Origin: Bacteroidaceae bacterium
GTDB lineage: Bacteria; Bacteroidota; Bacteroidia; Bacteroidales; Bacteroidaceae
Reading direction: 5' to 3'
Length of the DNA stretch: 15,451 nt
Assembly: GCA_028709135.1 (NCBI GenBank)
Contig: JAQVXN010000011.1
Coordinates: 1 to 15,451 of the forward strand
The notes under the pieces are model-generated. The model searched no databases, was not told the DNA's origin, and was given only the letters and a program-made list of their open reading frames with translations. Shown in pieces: positions 7,207 through 14,353 of this stretch; position 1 is the first letter of the stretch, and every line of letters starts with the position of its first letter. The translations under genes and the position numbers were made by a program.

Positions 7207-9690
7207 ATGAACAGTAAAACAAAGTTTTTGGCAGTTTGGTCACTTTTATTACTGAGCTTCTCTCTTGGTCAGGCAAAAGCCCAAGACATGAGTGCAGCAG
7301 ATAATTGGGCCAAAGAGAAACTCAGCCAAATGACATTGGACGAAAAAATCGCTATTATTGGCGGGACCAACGGAATGGACACAAAAGCCATTGACCACTT
7401 GGGCATTCCTAAAATCCACATGAGCGACGGGCCACAAGGTGTGCGCGAGAAGAATTCTACAGCCTACCCATGCGCTGTGATGCTCGCAGCAACCTGGAAC
7501 GACAAATTAGCTCACGACTATGGTTATGCCATGGGACGTGACTGCCGTGCGCGCAACGTAAACATTATTCTCGGACCCGCAGTTAATATTTATCGTTCTC
7601 CTCTCAACGGGCGCAACTTTGAATATATGGGAGAGGATCCTTTTCTAACCTCACGCATTTCACAAGGTTACATTGAAGGAGTTCAATCAAATAAAGGCGT
7701 CATTGCCTGCATTAAACATTTCGCAGCGAACAATCCGGAATATCAGCGCACTGAAGTCAGTTCGGATGTAGATGAGCGCACACTCAACGAAATTTATTTA
7801 CCAGCATTCAAGAATGCTGTTCAAAACGCCAAAGTTGGTTCCATCATGTCCAGCTACAATCTGATTAACGGTGTTTACACGGCAGAAAACAAATGGCTCA
7901 TGCACGACATGCTGCGCACTCAATGGGGATTCCCCTTTTTGAGTATGACTGACTGGGGAGCAGCAAAACACAGTCTGCTCATGGTACGTGACGGTGTAGA
8001 CTTAGAGATGCCAGACGCAGCTTTTATGAAAGCAGATTCCATCAAGAGCTATCTATCAAGCGGTAAAATCACGATGGAAACGCTTGATGATAAAGTGCTT
8101 CACATTCTGCGTACCGGTTACTACTTCAATCTTTTTGGCACTGTTGCCGACAAAAGCATTGCTCTCGACAACAAGGAGAATGCTCAAACAGCCTATAATG
8201 TGGCCAAAGAAGGCTTTGTTCTATTGAAAAATCAGAACAATATACTTCCTTTTAATCCTTCCAAGATCAAACGCATTGCCGTTATTGGTTCCAACGCCAA
8301 TCAATATGTATGGGGCGGAGGCAGCGGTACGGTATATCCGTTCCGCAAAGTAACTTATCTGGAAGCTATTCAAGCTGAAGCCAAGAAGAATGGTGTACAG
8401 GCAGATTTTCTAGATCTTTCGGGCAATATGGATAATACGGAGTCCATTTGCTTTGCTGACGAAAGCTGCACCACAAACGGATTCAAGACCACCTATTATA
8501 ATAATAAGAAATTGGAAGGCACACCTGCAGCCACCAGCATTGACAAGCAAGTTGCCTACAACTGGAAAGCAACTCCTGTTAACGGCGTTTTACAGGATAA
8601 TTTCAGTGCTACCGTGGACACTTGGATTAAAGCTCCGAATAACGGGACTTATTCTTTCCGCGTTGGCGGCGACGATGGTTTTGCGCTCTCCATTGACGGA
8701 GAAACTATCGTAAACGAATGGGCCGACGGCGGCAATCGCTCCAGAGAGGCCAACAAAGAATTGAAAGCCGGTAAGATCTATCATCTGCAAATAAAATATT
8801 TTCAGAGTGCAGGCGACGCATTACTCAATTTCCATGTGCTCAATCTCAACAATGAGAACCTGAAAGCACAAGCCGCCAAACTTAATGCCTACGACGCCGT
8901 TGTGGTTTGCGAAGGCTTTAATTGCGATTTGGAAGGAGAGGGCAGCGACCGTACTTTTGGGCTCCCCATTGAGAAAGAACAAAACCTTCAAATTGCCACC
9001 TTGGCAAAAGTGCCTGTCGTTGCAGTCATGAATGCAGGTGGAAACATTGAAAGCAGCAAATGGGGATCAAAAGTTAAAGGACTCATTTGGGCTTGGTATT
9101 CAGGTCAGGAAGGAGCTACAGCCCTTGCCGATGTTCTCTTCGGTAATGTGAATCCTTCAGGTAAATTGCCTATGACTTTCGAAAAGAAAGCCGAAGATAA
9201 TCCTACATTCGGACACTATCAGCACCATGGTGATTTTCATGTAAAATGGACCGAAGGAATCTTTGTAGGTTACCGTGGCTATGATAAAAATAAAGTACAA
9301 CCCCTTTATCCTTTTGGCTTTGGTTTATCGTACACGACGTTTAAACTTTCTGGATTACACGTAGCTGCTCCTGACGCAGAAGGCAATGTAAATGTTGAAT
9401 TTAATCTGGCAAATACCGGAAAACGTGCCGGCGCTGAAGTTGTTCAGGTTTATGTCAGCAAAATAGGCGGAAGTCCCGTAGCCCGTCCCATCAAGGAATT
9501 AAAACAGTTTACGAAAGTACATCTGGCACAAGGCCAATCCCAACAGGTTTGTCTAAAACTCAATAAAGATGCTTTCAAATATTATGACACTACAAGTCAT
9601 AGTTTTGTAACCGATGCCGGCACTTATAATATTTTGGTAGGCACTTCTTCCCGTGATATTCAACTTAAATCTCAGGTAAAAGTGAACTAA
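7207..9690 (+). CDS. Secreted glycoside hydrolase family 3 with inserted PA14 domain (beta-glucosidase-like)
   Basis: Predicted periplasmic exo-acting beta-glycosidase of 827 residues. A Sec signal peptide covers 1-25, with likely cleavage AKA|QD leaving an N-terminal Gln; there is no lipobox Cys. The GH3 N-domain carries MSDGPQGVR (72-80), GRNFEYMGEDP (135-145), KHFAANNP (170-177) and SMTDWGA (246-252), in which D249 is the expected nucleophile. The second GH3 domain starts near 337 (GFVLLKN). It is interrupted by a PA14 domain at about 425-545 (VGGDDGFALSIDG, 486-498) and resumes with the EGEGSDR motif (576-582), where the acid/base residue is expected. A fibronectin-III-like C-domain covers about 710-825. 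This order matches PA14-type GH3 beta-glucosidases such as the yeast KmBglI. Xylosidase or other exo-glycosidase activity cannot be excluded. It lies 42 bp after glmS with no polysaccharide-utilisation genes beside it, and ends before a strong terminator. Confidence 0.94.
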   Translation: MNSKTKFLAVWSLLLLSFSLGQAKAQDMSAADNWAKEKLSQMTLDEKIAIIGGTNGMDTKAIDHLGIPKIHMSDGPQGVREKNSTAYPCAVMLAATWNDKLAHDYGYAMGRDCRARNVNIILGPAVNIYRSPLNGRNFEYMGEDPFLTSRISQGYIEGVQSNKGVIACIKHFAANNPEYQRTEVSSDVDERTLNEIYLPAFKNAVQNAKVGSIMSSYNLINGVYTAENKWLMHDMLRTQWGFPFLSMTDWGAAKHSLLMVRDGVDLEMPDAAFMKADSIKSYLSSGKITMETLDDKVLHILRTGYYFNLFGTVADKSIALDNKENAQTAYNVAKEGFVLLKNQNNILPFNPSKIKRIAVIGSNANQYVWGGGSGTVYPFRKVTYLEAIQAEAKKNGVQADFLDLSGNMDNTESICFADESCTTNGFKTTYYNNKKLEGTPAATSIDKQVAYNWKATPVNGVLQDNFSATVDTWIKAPNNGTYSFRVGGDDGFALSIDGETIVNEWADGGNRSREANKELKAGKIYHLQIKYFQSAGDALLNFHVLNLNNENLKAQAAKLNAYDAVVVCEGFNCDLEGEGSDRTFGLPIEKEQNLQIATLAKVPVVAVMNAGGNIESSKWGSKVKGLIWAWYSGQEGATALADVLFGNVNPSGKLPMTFEKKAEDNPTFGHYQHHGDFHVKWTEGIFVGYRGYDKNKVQPLYPFGFGLSYTTFKLSGLHVAAPDAEGNVNVEFNLANTGKRAGAEVVQVYVSKIGGSPVARPIKELKQFTKVHLAQGQSQQVCLKLNKDAFKYYDTTSHSFVTDAGTYNILVGTSSRDIQLKSQVKVN

Positions 9691-9724
9691 AAGAGTCACC
9701 TCCATTTATCGGATATTTAGAATG

Positions 9725-9763
9725 CGAGATTCTTAACAATAAAGGTTAAGAATCTCGTTTTTT
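9725..9763 (+). terminator. Rho-independent terminator after the GH3 gene
   Basis: A perfect 13-bp stem (CGAGATTCTTAAC at 9725-9737 pairing with 9745-9757), a 7-nt loop and a run of six T. It sits 34 nt after the GH3 stop and separates the glmS/GH3 unit from the phosphoesterase unit. Confidence 0.92.
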
Positions 9764-9767
9764 GCAC

Positions 9768-9798
9768 TTGCAATTTGTCTCTTTTGTACTTATCTTTG
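9768..9798 (+). promoter_or_regulatory. Bacteroidetes promoter for the phosphoesterase/barrel unit
   Basis: The -33 element TTG (9768-9770), a 20-bp spacer and the -7 element TATCTTTG (9791-9798) match the Bacteroidetes consensus TTTG-N19-21-TAnnTTTG. This is the best two-part promoter in the window. It lies just past the GH3 terminator and would give a leader of about 87 nt before the ATG at 9891. Confidence 0.65.
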
Positions 9799-9890
9799 GT
9801 CATTTTGACAGATCATAAACACTCTGACGATTTTCAAATTGGCTTTCTTCTGCATTTTTTCTACATTTACAGTTCCAAGTCAAATGTTTT

Positions 9891-10697
9891 ATGAAAAGAT
9901 TTTCCACCTTCAGTCTGTATTTGATAATATTAGTTGCATTTCAGGCTTGTGATCTAATTGAATATCACCCTTATGATTCCCATGTAAAAGGCGCAACACA
10001 TTTAACCTATCAAATGATACAGCGCATACAGGACGCATGCGCAGAGAAAGACACGATCCGCTTTGCCCAAATCAGCGACACCCAGCGTTGGTATGATGAA
10101 ACGCAGGATCTTGTGAACGCCATCAATGCTCACGGCAATATTGATTTTGTCATTCATACAGGCGATCAAACTGATTTTGGTCTCACTAAAGAGTTTATTT
10201 GGCAGAGAAATATCATGGCGGGATTTAAGATGCCTTTTGTCTGTATTATCGGGAACCACGATTGTCTGGGACTGGGAGAAGAAACTTATCATAAAATTTA
10301 TGGCAATGACAATTTCAGTTTTAATGCCGGATTCCTTCATGTAGTTTGTCTCAACACCAATGCTTTCGAATATGATTATTCCAGCAATATTCCTGATTTT
10401 CAATATATCAAGCAGGACATCGACAGTGTCCCGCCAGGCATTTCTCGTACGATTGTAGCCATGCATGCCATTCCTTATTCGGAACAGTTCAACAACATTG
10501 CGGAATATTTCAATTTAACACTTCAAAAATATCCGGGTTTGACTTGCTGCCTTTGTGGGCACGACCATCATAACGACGTCATCTATCCTTTCAAAAACGG
10601 CGTACCTTACTACGAATGTGCTGCCGCCAGAGAAAAAACTTATCTTCTTTTCACTATTACCAAAAACAGTTATACCTATGAAATCGTTAAAATATAA
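9891..10697 (+). CDS. Calcineurin-like metallophosphoesterase, predicted lipoprotein
   Basis: A 268-residue two-metal phosphoesterase. The N-terminus is a lipoprotein signal: basic MKR, a hydrophobic stretch, then FQAC with Cys20 as the lipidated residue, so it should sit in the cell envelope. The metal-binding motifs appear in the usual order: ISDTQ (61-65), GDQTD (91-95), GNHD (121-124), MHAIP (191-195) and GHDHH (223-227). The first motif is DxQ where the classical DxH is expected; the other ligands are intact. The substrate is unknown; nucleotides, phosphoproteins and other phosphoesters are all possible. It has its own promoter and is preceded by a terminator. The last 20 nt overlap the start of the downstream barrel gene, which implies translational coupling and a shared role in the envelope. 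Family certain, substrate unassigned. Confidence 0.9.
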   Translation: MKRFSTFSLYLIILVAFQACDLIEYHPYDSHVKGATHLTYQMIQRIQDACAEKDTIRFAQISDTQRWYDETQDLVNAINAHGNIDFVIHTGDQTDFGLTKEFIWQRNIMAGFKMPFVCIIGNHDCLGLGEETYHKIYGNDNFSFNAGFLHVVCLNTNAFEYDYSSNIPDFQYIKQDIDSVPPGISRTIVAMHAIPYSEQFNNIAEYFNLTLQKYPGLTCCLCGHDHHNDVIYPFKNGVPYYECAAAREKTYLLFTITKNSYTYEIVKI

Positions 10698-11406
10698 ATT
10701 CTCATGGGGCACACTGTTTGGGATATTGTTTTTTGCAGCAAATCTTTATCCAAATGTTCTGAAAGCACAACAGATTTCCACACCAGCAGAAACGCACCTG
10801 CCCGATACGTTTTCTGTTAACACTTCTGCAAAAGACATCTCCTCTTATGAACAATACGTGCGCCGCTATCGCAAGTTTTGGTCTCGTCTCATTCCAAGCC
10901 AGTTCAAAATTCAATATGCCGGCAGCATCGGCATTTTTTCTGCCTCAGCAGGCTGGCACTATGGCTATGAACTGCGCACCTGGGAAACTGACGTATTTCT
11001 GGGTATCGTACCAAAATTTCAAACGCGATGCAGCAGAGCAACATTAACTTTTAAACAAAGTTATGTGCCTTTTCGTTTCCCGATTCTTGAACAATTTGAT
11101 TTTGAACCACTGGCCTGCGGACTCTTTTTTAGTACCATTTTCGGAGAAGAATTTTGGGGTGCACAACCTTCCAAGTATCCCAAACATTATTATGGGTTTT
11201 CTACCAGAATCAGATCCAATATTTTTCTCGGAGAACGACTGCGATACCGCATTCCTTCAAACATCCATAAACGCCACAATAGCGTCTCCGTTTATTATGA
11301 GCTGAGTACCTCCGATCTCTATCTAGCCAGTTACGCCACAAACAGATATCTATCCTTGTGGGATATTCTCAGTCTATCTTTCGGAATGAAATTTGAATTG
11401 TTCTGA
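10678..11406 (+). CDS. Secreted protein, probable small outer-membrane beta-barrel
   Basis: A 242-residue protein of no named family that I can assign. The frame is open from 10555, but the ATG at 10678 starts a clear Sec signal peptide (lysine-rich start, WGTLFGILFFAANLYPNVLKA, cleavage before QQ at about 30/31). The 41 codons upstream are only a shadow of the phosphoesterase gene. After a polar stretch (33-65) the rest is rich in aromatic residues with alternating patterns that suggest amphipathic strands, for example IQYAGSIGIFSASAGWHYGY and later SVSVYYEL. It ends in an aromatic residue (EFELF-like terminus KFELF), as outer-membrane barrels do. The sequence resembles, from memory, hypothetical proteins conserved in Bacteroidales. 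It overlaps the upstream phosphoesterase by 20 nt. Whether it anchors, exports for or is unrelated in function to the phosphoesterase is unknown. Confidence 0.72.
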   Translation: MKSLKYKFSWGTLFGILFFAANLYPNVLKAQQISTPAETHLPDTFSVNTSAKDISSYEQYVRRYRKFWSRLIPSQFKIQYAGSIGIFSASAGWHYGYELRTWETDVFLGIVPKFQTRCSRATLTFKQSYVPFRFPILEQFDFEPLACGLFFSTIFGEEFWGAQPSKYPKHYYGFSTRIRSNIFLGERLRYRIPSNIHKRHNSVSVYYELSTSDLYLASYATNRYLSLWDILSLSFGMKFELF

Positions 11407-12273
11407 TGAGATTAAAACCATCAAAAGATTTAACAGAATCATTTTGACTTTCTTTATGTTCTATATTTTCCTTCAACAGAGTAGGACTTACTTCCAAATA
11501 TATTTATCATATTTCAAAATACATTTGTCATACGATTTGCAAGATACTTTGTTGTTTGAATAAATGACCTCTTCGTTTCGAACAACAGATTCTACTGGTC
11601 TCACACATCAACCTGACACAGCGAATTTAAATGCTTCAATTACACTTCCTATTCTTTAACAGCACTTTATAGGTTTGTACTTTAACCAGACAGAAACATT
11701 TTACCTCGTAGGCTCTTTGATGCACTTGATACTTTTCATTCTTTTCCTGAAATTCTATCAGGATATGGTGTTCCAAATGAAATGTTCCTTCTTATTCTAT
11801 GTGACGCACTGCGTTTCTTTTGTGACGCACTGCGTCATCAACTTTTATTGAGCATGTCAAAATTTGAAAAACACGATCGAATCAATTCTTTGAAAGCAAC
11901 AGTTTATTTTACGGTCTGCATTTTCACAAAAAGAAAACTAAAACAAAAAGCAGACTCAGAACTAAATTGAAGTTTTCTTCTCTTTAAACATTTCAGTTAA
12001 TTTTGCTCTGACCTGTTCACTCTAGGCTCTTTGTTTCGATAAAGAACAACGTAGCTTTTACGAATGCAAACGTCTAAGATCCCTAAAAATATAGTATTCC
12101 ATCGAGCTCATCTAGGAAAAAGGAGTCTTTTCTCAAAAATAGGCAGGACTTTCTCTTAGATCATTTCTTTCAAATCACAAAAGCAACTACCCAAGCGGAA
12201 AAGACTTCTTACTGCTTGACCATAGGAAAACTTCATGTAAAATAACAGCTAAATCATTTTAAGAACAAAAAAC
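11407..12273. other. 867-bp gene-free gap between two convergent genes
   Basis: Neither flanking gene needs upstream regulatory DNA here, since both end facing this gap. It is AT-rich. The only open frame (11782-11970, 62 codons) spans the palindromic repeat pair, has no family resemblance and ends in low-complexity lysine-rich sequence, so I do not call it a gene. I saw no tRNA, no good terminator and no full promoter. Contents worth noting are the tandem palindromes at 11800-11837 and an 11-nt direct repeat (TAGGCTCTTTG at 11709-11719 and 12023-12033). Confidence 0.6.
11800..11837. repeat. Two near-palindromic 15-nt direct repeats spaced 21 bp
   Basis: TGTGACGCACTGCGT occurs at 11800-11814 and again, identical, at 11821-11835. 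Each unit contains ACGCA-C-TGCGT, an inverted repeat about a single base. In the second copy the symmetry extends to 7+1+7 (TGACGCACTGCGTCA, 11823-11837). The 21-bp period is two helical turns, so both dyads face the same side of the DNA. They could be a dispersed REP-like element or a tandem operator for a dimeric protein. No T-run follows, so a terminator is unlikely. Confidence 0.85.
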
Positions 12274-13011
12274 TTAGAGATGTTCCAGTACATACCAGGA
12301 CAAATAGTTTCCAAACGTAGCCGTCATGTAGCTCACCGTGCCGGCTGTAGACTTTTTATTGCGTTCTCCATCTACCAATAAAATAGCATCGCGATGAACA
12401 GGTTCGTCACTAAAGACAACCGGAACTTTGTAACGACTGAAACCATCTCGCCGCAAAGTTGCTCTTACTACTTTTGCCAAACCGCACTGAGTAGTTTTCC
12501 ACAAACTCTCCACGCGAATACGGCGAATGTCGGTTTTCGCACCAGCCCCCATCGCAGAAATCAGAGGAATATGATTCTTTAAACACGCCTCCATCAGTTT
12601 GCACTTGCAACTCACAGTATCAATAGCGTCGACAACAAAATCAAAATTATTATTTTCAAAAAGAGTCGGCATGTTTTCTTCATCCAAAAAAACTTCCATA
12701 AAATTCACATCAATCTCAGGATTAATATCCTGAAAACGTGACGCTAAGAGTTTTGCCTTCATCTGACCTACTGTGGAATGAAGAGCCGGTAGCTGCCGAT
12801 TAATATTGGTGATAGTTACACGGTCCGCATCAACAATCTGCAAATGTCCTATTCCGGCACGGCAAAGCATTTCTGCAGCATAGGCACCTACTCCGCCAAG
12901 ACCTACAATTAATATATTTGCAGCTCGCAGTTTATTCATGCGCTCCGCACCATAAAGAAGCCTCGTACGCTGCTGCCAATCATTTTCTTCGTTATTTATA
13001 GGATTTCCCAT
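12274..13011 (-). CDS. tcdA: tRNA threonylcarbamoyladenosine dehydratase (TcdA/CsdL)
   Basis: An E1-like (ThiF/MoeB) ATP-dependent enzyme that cyclises t6A37 of ANN-decoding tRNAs to ct6A; cytoplasmic. At 245 residues it has the length of TcdA rather than of longer MoeB or ThiF proteins. The nucleotide-binding motif GLGGVG (37-42) is followed by VDADRVTITNINRQ (60-73), with the conserved Asp, Asn and Arg of the adenylating site. Then come KAKL (85-88) and DAIDT (128-132). The TcdA-type SAMGAGAKTDIRRI (152-165) and the C-terminal GTVSYMTATFG (224-234) support the subfamily. It lacks the paired CxxC zinc motifs of MoeB. The gene stands alone: convergent with the barrel gene across the 867-bp gap and divergent from asd. 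ATG at 13011; no clear promoter box was found upstream. Confidence 0.93.
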   Translation of the reverse strand: MGNPINNEENDWQQRTRLLYGAERMNKLRAANILIVGLGGVGAYAAEMLCRAGIGHLQIVDADRVTITNINRQLPALHSTVGQMKAKLLASRFQDINPEIDVNFMEVFLDEENMPTLFENNNFDFVVDAIDTVSCKCKLMEACLKNHIPLISAMGAGAKTDIRRIRVESLWKTTQCGLAKVVRATLRRDGFSRYKVPVVFSDEPVHRDAILLVDGERNKKSTAGTVSYMTATFGNYLSWYVLEHL

Positions 13012-13232
13012 ATTTCAAATTCAAGTAGTTCATCATCTTTAAAATGATTCTGATTACGATGGCTGCTGCATTTTTTAAACCTTTCTTATATTTAATCTAC
13101 AGCACCACAAAAAATCAACTGTAGTTGTCGATTGAGACATTTAATCTAAAGAACAATATCTTAAAGCTCAATTAAGGTAGTGCAAAGGAAAGAAATTATT
13201 ATCGGAAATCAATTTTTGTAATGAAAAAGTTC

Positions 13233-13240
13233 TACTTTTG
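13233..13240 (+). promoter_or_regulatory. Candidate -7 box for asd
   Basis: Reads TACTTTTG, matching TAnnTTTG, and ends 29 nt before the ATG at 13270, the same spacing as for glmS and fumarase. The -33 region is weak. The predicted transcript starts near 13246, downstream of the possible TTG start at 13243. Confidence 0.55.
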
Positions 13241-13269
13241 CATTGTTATATGAATTTAAATTAGAAAAA

Positions 13270-14280
13270 ATGAACGTTGCAATCGTTGGCGCCAGTGGCG
13301 CAGTGGGACAGGAATTTATGCGCATTCTTGCAGAGCGCAATTTTCCTATTGATGAGTTAAAATTGTTTGGTTCGACCCGTAGTGCAGGCCGAAAATATTC
13401 TTTTAAAGGAAAAGAATATACCGTCAAACAGCTCGCACACAACGATGATTTCAAAGATATTGATGTAGCTTTTACCTCTGCAGGAGCTGGAATTTCAAAA
13501 GAATTTGAAAAAGACATCACCAAATTTGGTGCCGTCATGATAGACAACTCCAGTGCTTTTCGCATGGATGCAGACGTTCCTTTGGTCGTTCCGGAATGCA
13601 ATCCGAAAGATGCCCTGGAAAGACCACGTGGCGTTATTGCAAACCCAAACTGCACCACGATCATTATGGTTGTAGCTCTCAAAGCTCTTGAAGAACTGAG
13701 CCACATCAAGAGAATCCACGTCTCTACTTATCAAGCTGCCAGTGGCGCTGGAGCAGCAGCCATGCAGGAACTTTACGATCAGTATCGTGAAGTATTGGCA
13801 AACGAACCTGTAACTGTTAAAAAATTCCCTTACCAACTGGCTTTCAATATGATTCCCCAAGTAGATGTTTTCCTAGATAATGACTACACGAAGGAAGAAA
13901 TGAAAATGTATAACGAGACACGCAAAATCATGCACAGCGACGTTGAAACGAGTGCAACCTGCGTCAGGGTTCCATCTCTGCGTTCTCATTCGGAAAGTGT
14001 ATGGGTTGAAACCGAAAAGCCCATTTCTCCGGAACAAGCTCGTTTGGCTTTTGAAAAGGCAAAAGGACTTCAGGTGGATGATGATCCTAAGCATGGTCAA
14101 TATCCAATGCCGCTCTTTACTGCTGGAAAAGACGACGTTTTCGTTGGTCGCATCCGTAAAGACCTGGCAAATCCCAACGGACTTACATTTTGGCTTACAG
14201 GCGACCAGATACGTAAAGGTGCAGCTCTGAATGCGGTACAAATTGCCGAATACCTTATTCAAATCGGGAATCTGAAATAA
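13270..14280 (+). CDS. asd: Aspartate-semialdehyde dehydrogenase
   Basis: Reduces aspartyl-4-phosphate to aspartate semialdehyde with NADPH, the branch point to lysine/diaminopimelate, threonine and methionine. Translation from 13270 gives 336 residues beginning MNVAIVGASGAVGQEF, a Rossmann motif right at the N-terminus as in the family. The frame extends nine codons upstream to a TTG at 13243, but that lies before the predicted transcription start and adds no conserved sequence. The catalytic Cys128 is in NPNCTT (126-130). Arg233 and His240 in VRVPSLRSH (232-240) have the spacing of substrate-binding Arg270 and general base His277 of E. coli. SGAGAAAMQEL (158-168) is also typical. The gene is monocistronic, with its own promoter box and a terminator starting 21 bp after the stop. 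Confidence 0.97.
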   Translation: MNVAIVGASGAVGQEFMRILAERNFPIDELKLFGSTRSAGRKYSFKGKEYTVKQLAHNDDFKDIDVAFTSAGAGISKEFEKDITKFGAVMIDNSSAFRMDADVPLVVPECNPKDALERPRGVIANPNCTTIIMVVALKALEELSHIKRIHVSTYQAASGAGAAAMQELYDQYREVLANEPVTVKKFPYQLAFNMIPQVDVFLDNDYTKEEMKMYNETRKIMHSDVETSATCVRVPSLRSHSESVWVETEKPISPEQARLAFEKAKGLQVDDDPKHGQYPMPLFTAGKDDVFVGRIRKDLANPNGLTFWLTGDQIRKGAALNAVQIAEYLIQIGNLK

Positions 14281-14301
14281 AAACTTTGCCACACACTATA
14301 A

Positions 14302-14338
14302 AAAAACGGCCTCAATAGAAAAAATTGAGGCCGTTTTT
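14302..14338. terminator. Bidirectional terminator between asd and the CYTH gene
   Basis: A perfect 15-bp inverted repeat (14302-14316 with 14324-14338; core ACGGCCTCAAT) around a 7-nt loop. The arms end in A on the left and T on the right, so the hairpin has a U-tract in both directions. It can stop asd transcripts on the plus strand and those of the prfB-CYTH cluster (last stop at 14354) on the minus strand. Confidence 0.93.
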
Positions 14339-14353
14339 ATATTCAAAAGTAAT

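Noticed and set aside
10002..10466. A 154-codon minus-strand frame
   Set aside because: Antisense to the metallophosphoesterase, whose five motifs identify the real coding strand.
10555..10677. N-terminal extension of the barrel gene to 10555
   Set aside because: The 41 extra codons lie within the phosphoesterase gene and would bury the clear signal peptide that begins at 10678.
11502..11532. Imperfect direct repeat ATTTATCATA / ATTTGTCATA at 21-bp spacing
   Set aside because: Nine of ten bases match, but the region is very AT-rich and the units are short, so chance is a fair explanation despite the same spacing as the palindromes.
11670..11677. TAGGTTTG as a promoter box in the gap
   Set aside because: It matches TAnnTTTG, but there is no -33 element and no gene or clear RNA downstream.
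11745..11763. Hairpin TCCTGA-7 nt-TCAGGA
   Set aside because: Only six pairs and no following T-run, so it is not a credible terminator or RNA structure.
11782..11970. A 62-codon plus-strand frame in the convergent gap
   Set aside because: Its only notable feature, a repeated CDALR, comes from the DNA palindrome pair; the rest is low-complexity and unlike any family I know.
13243..13269. TTG start for asd nine codons upstream
   Set aside because: It lies upstream of the predicted transcription start and would place extra residues before the Rossmann motif that normally begins the protein.
13209..14292. Several minus-strand frames of 121-166 codons
   Set aside because: All are antisense shadows of asd, which has intact catalytic residues.
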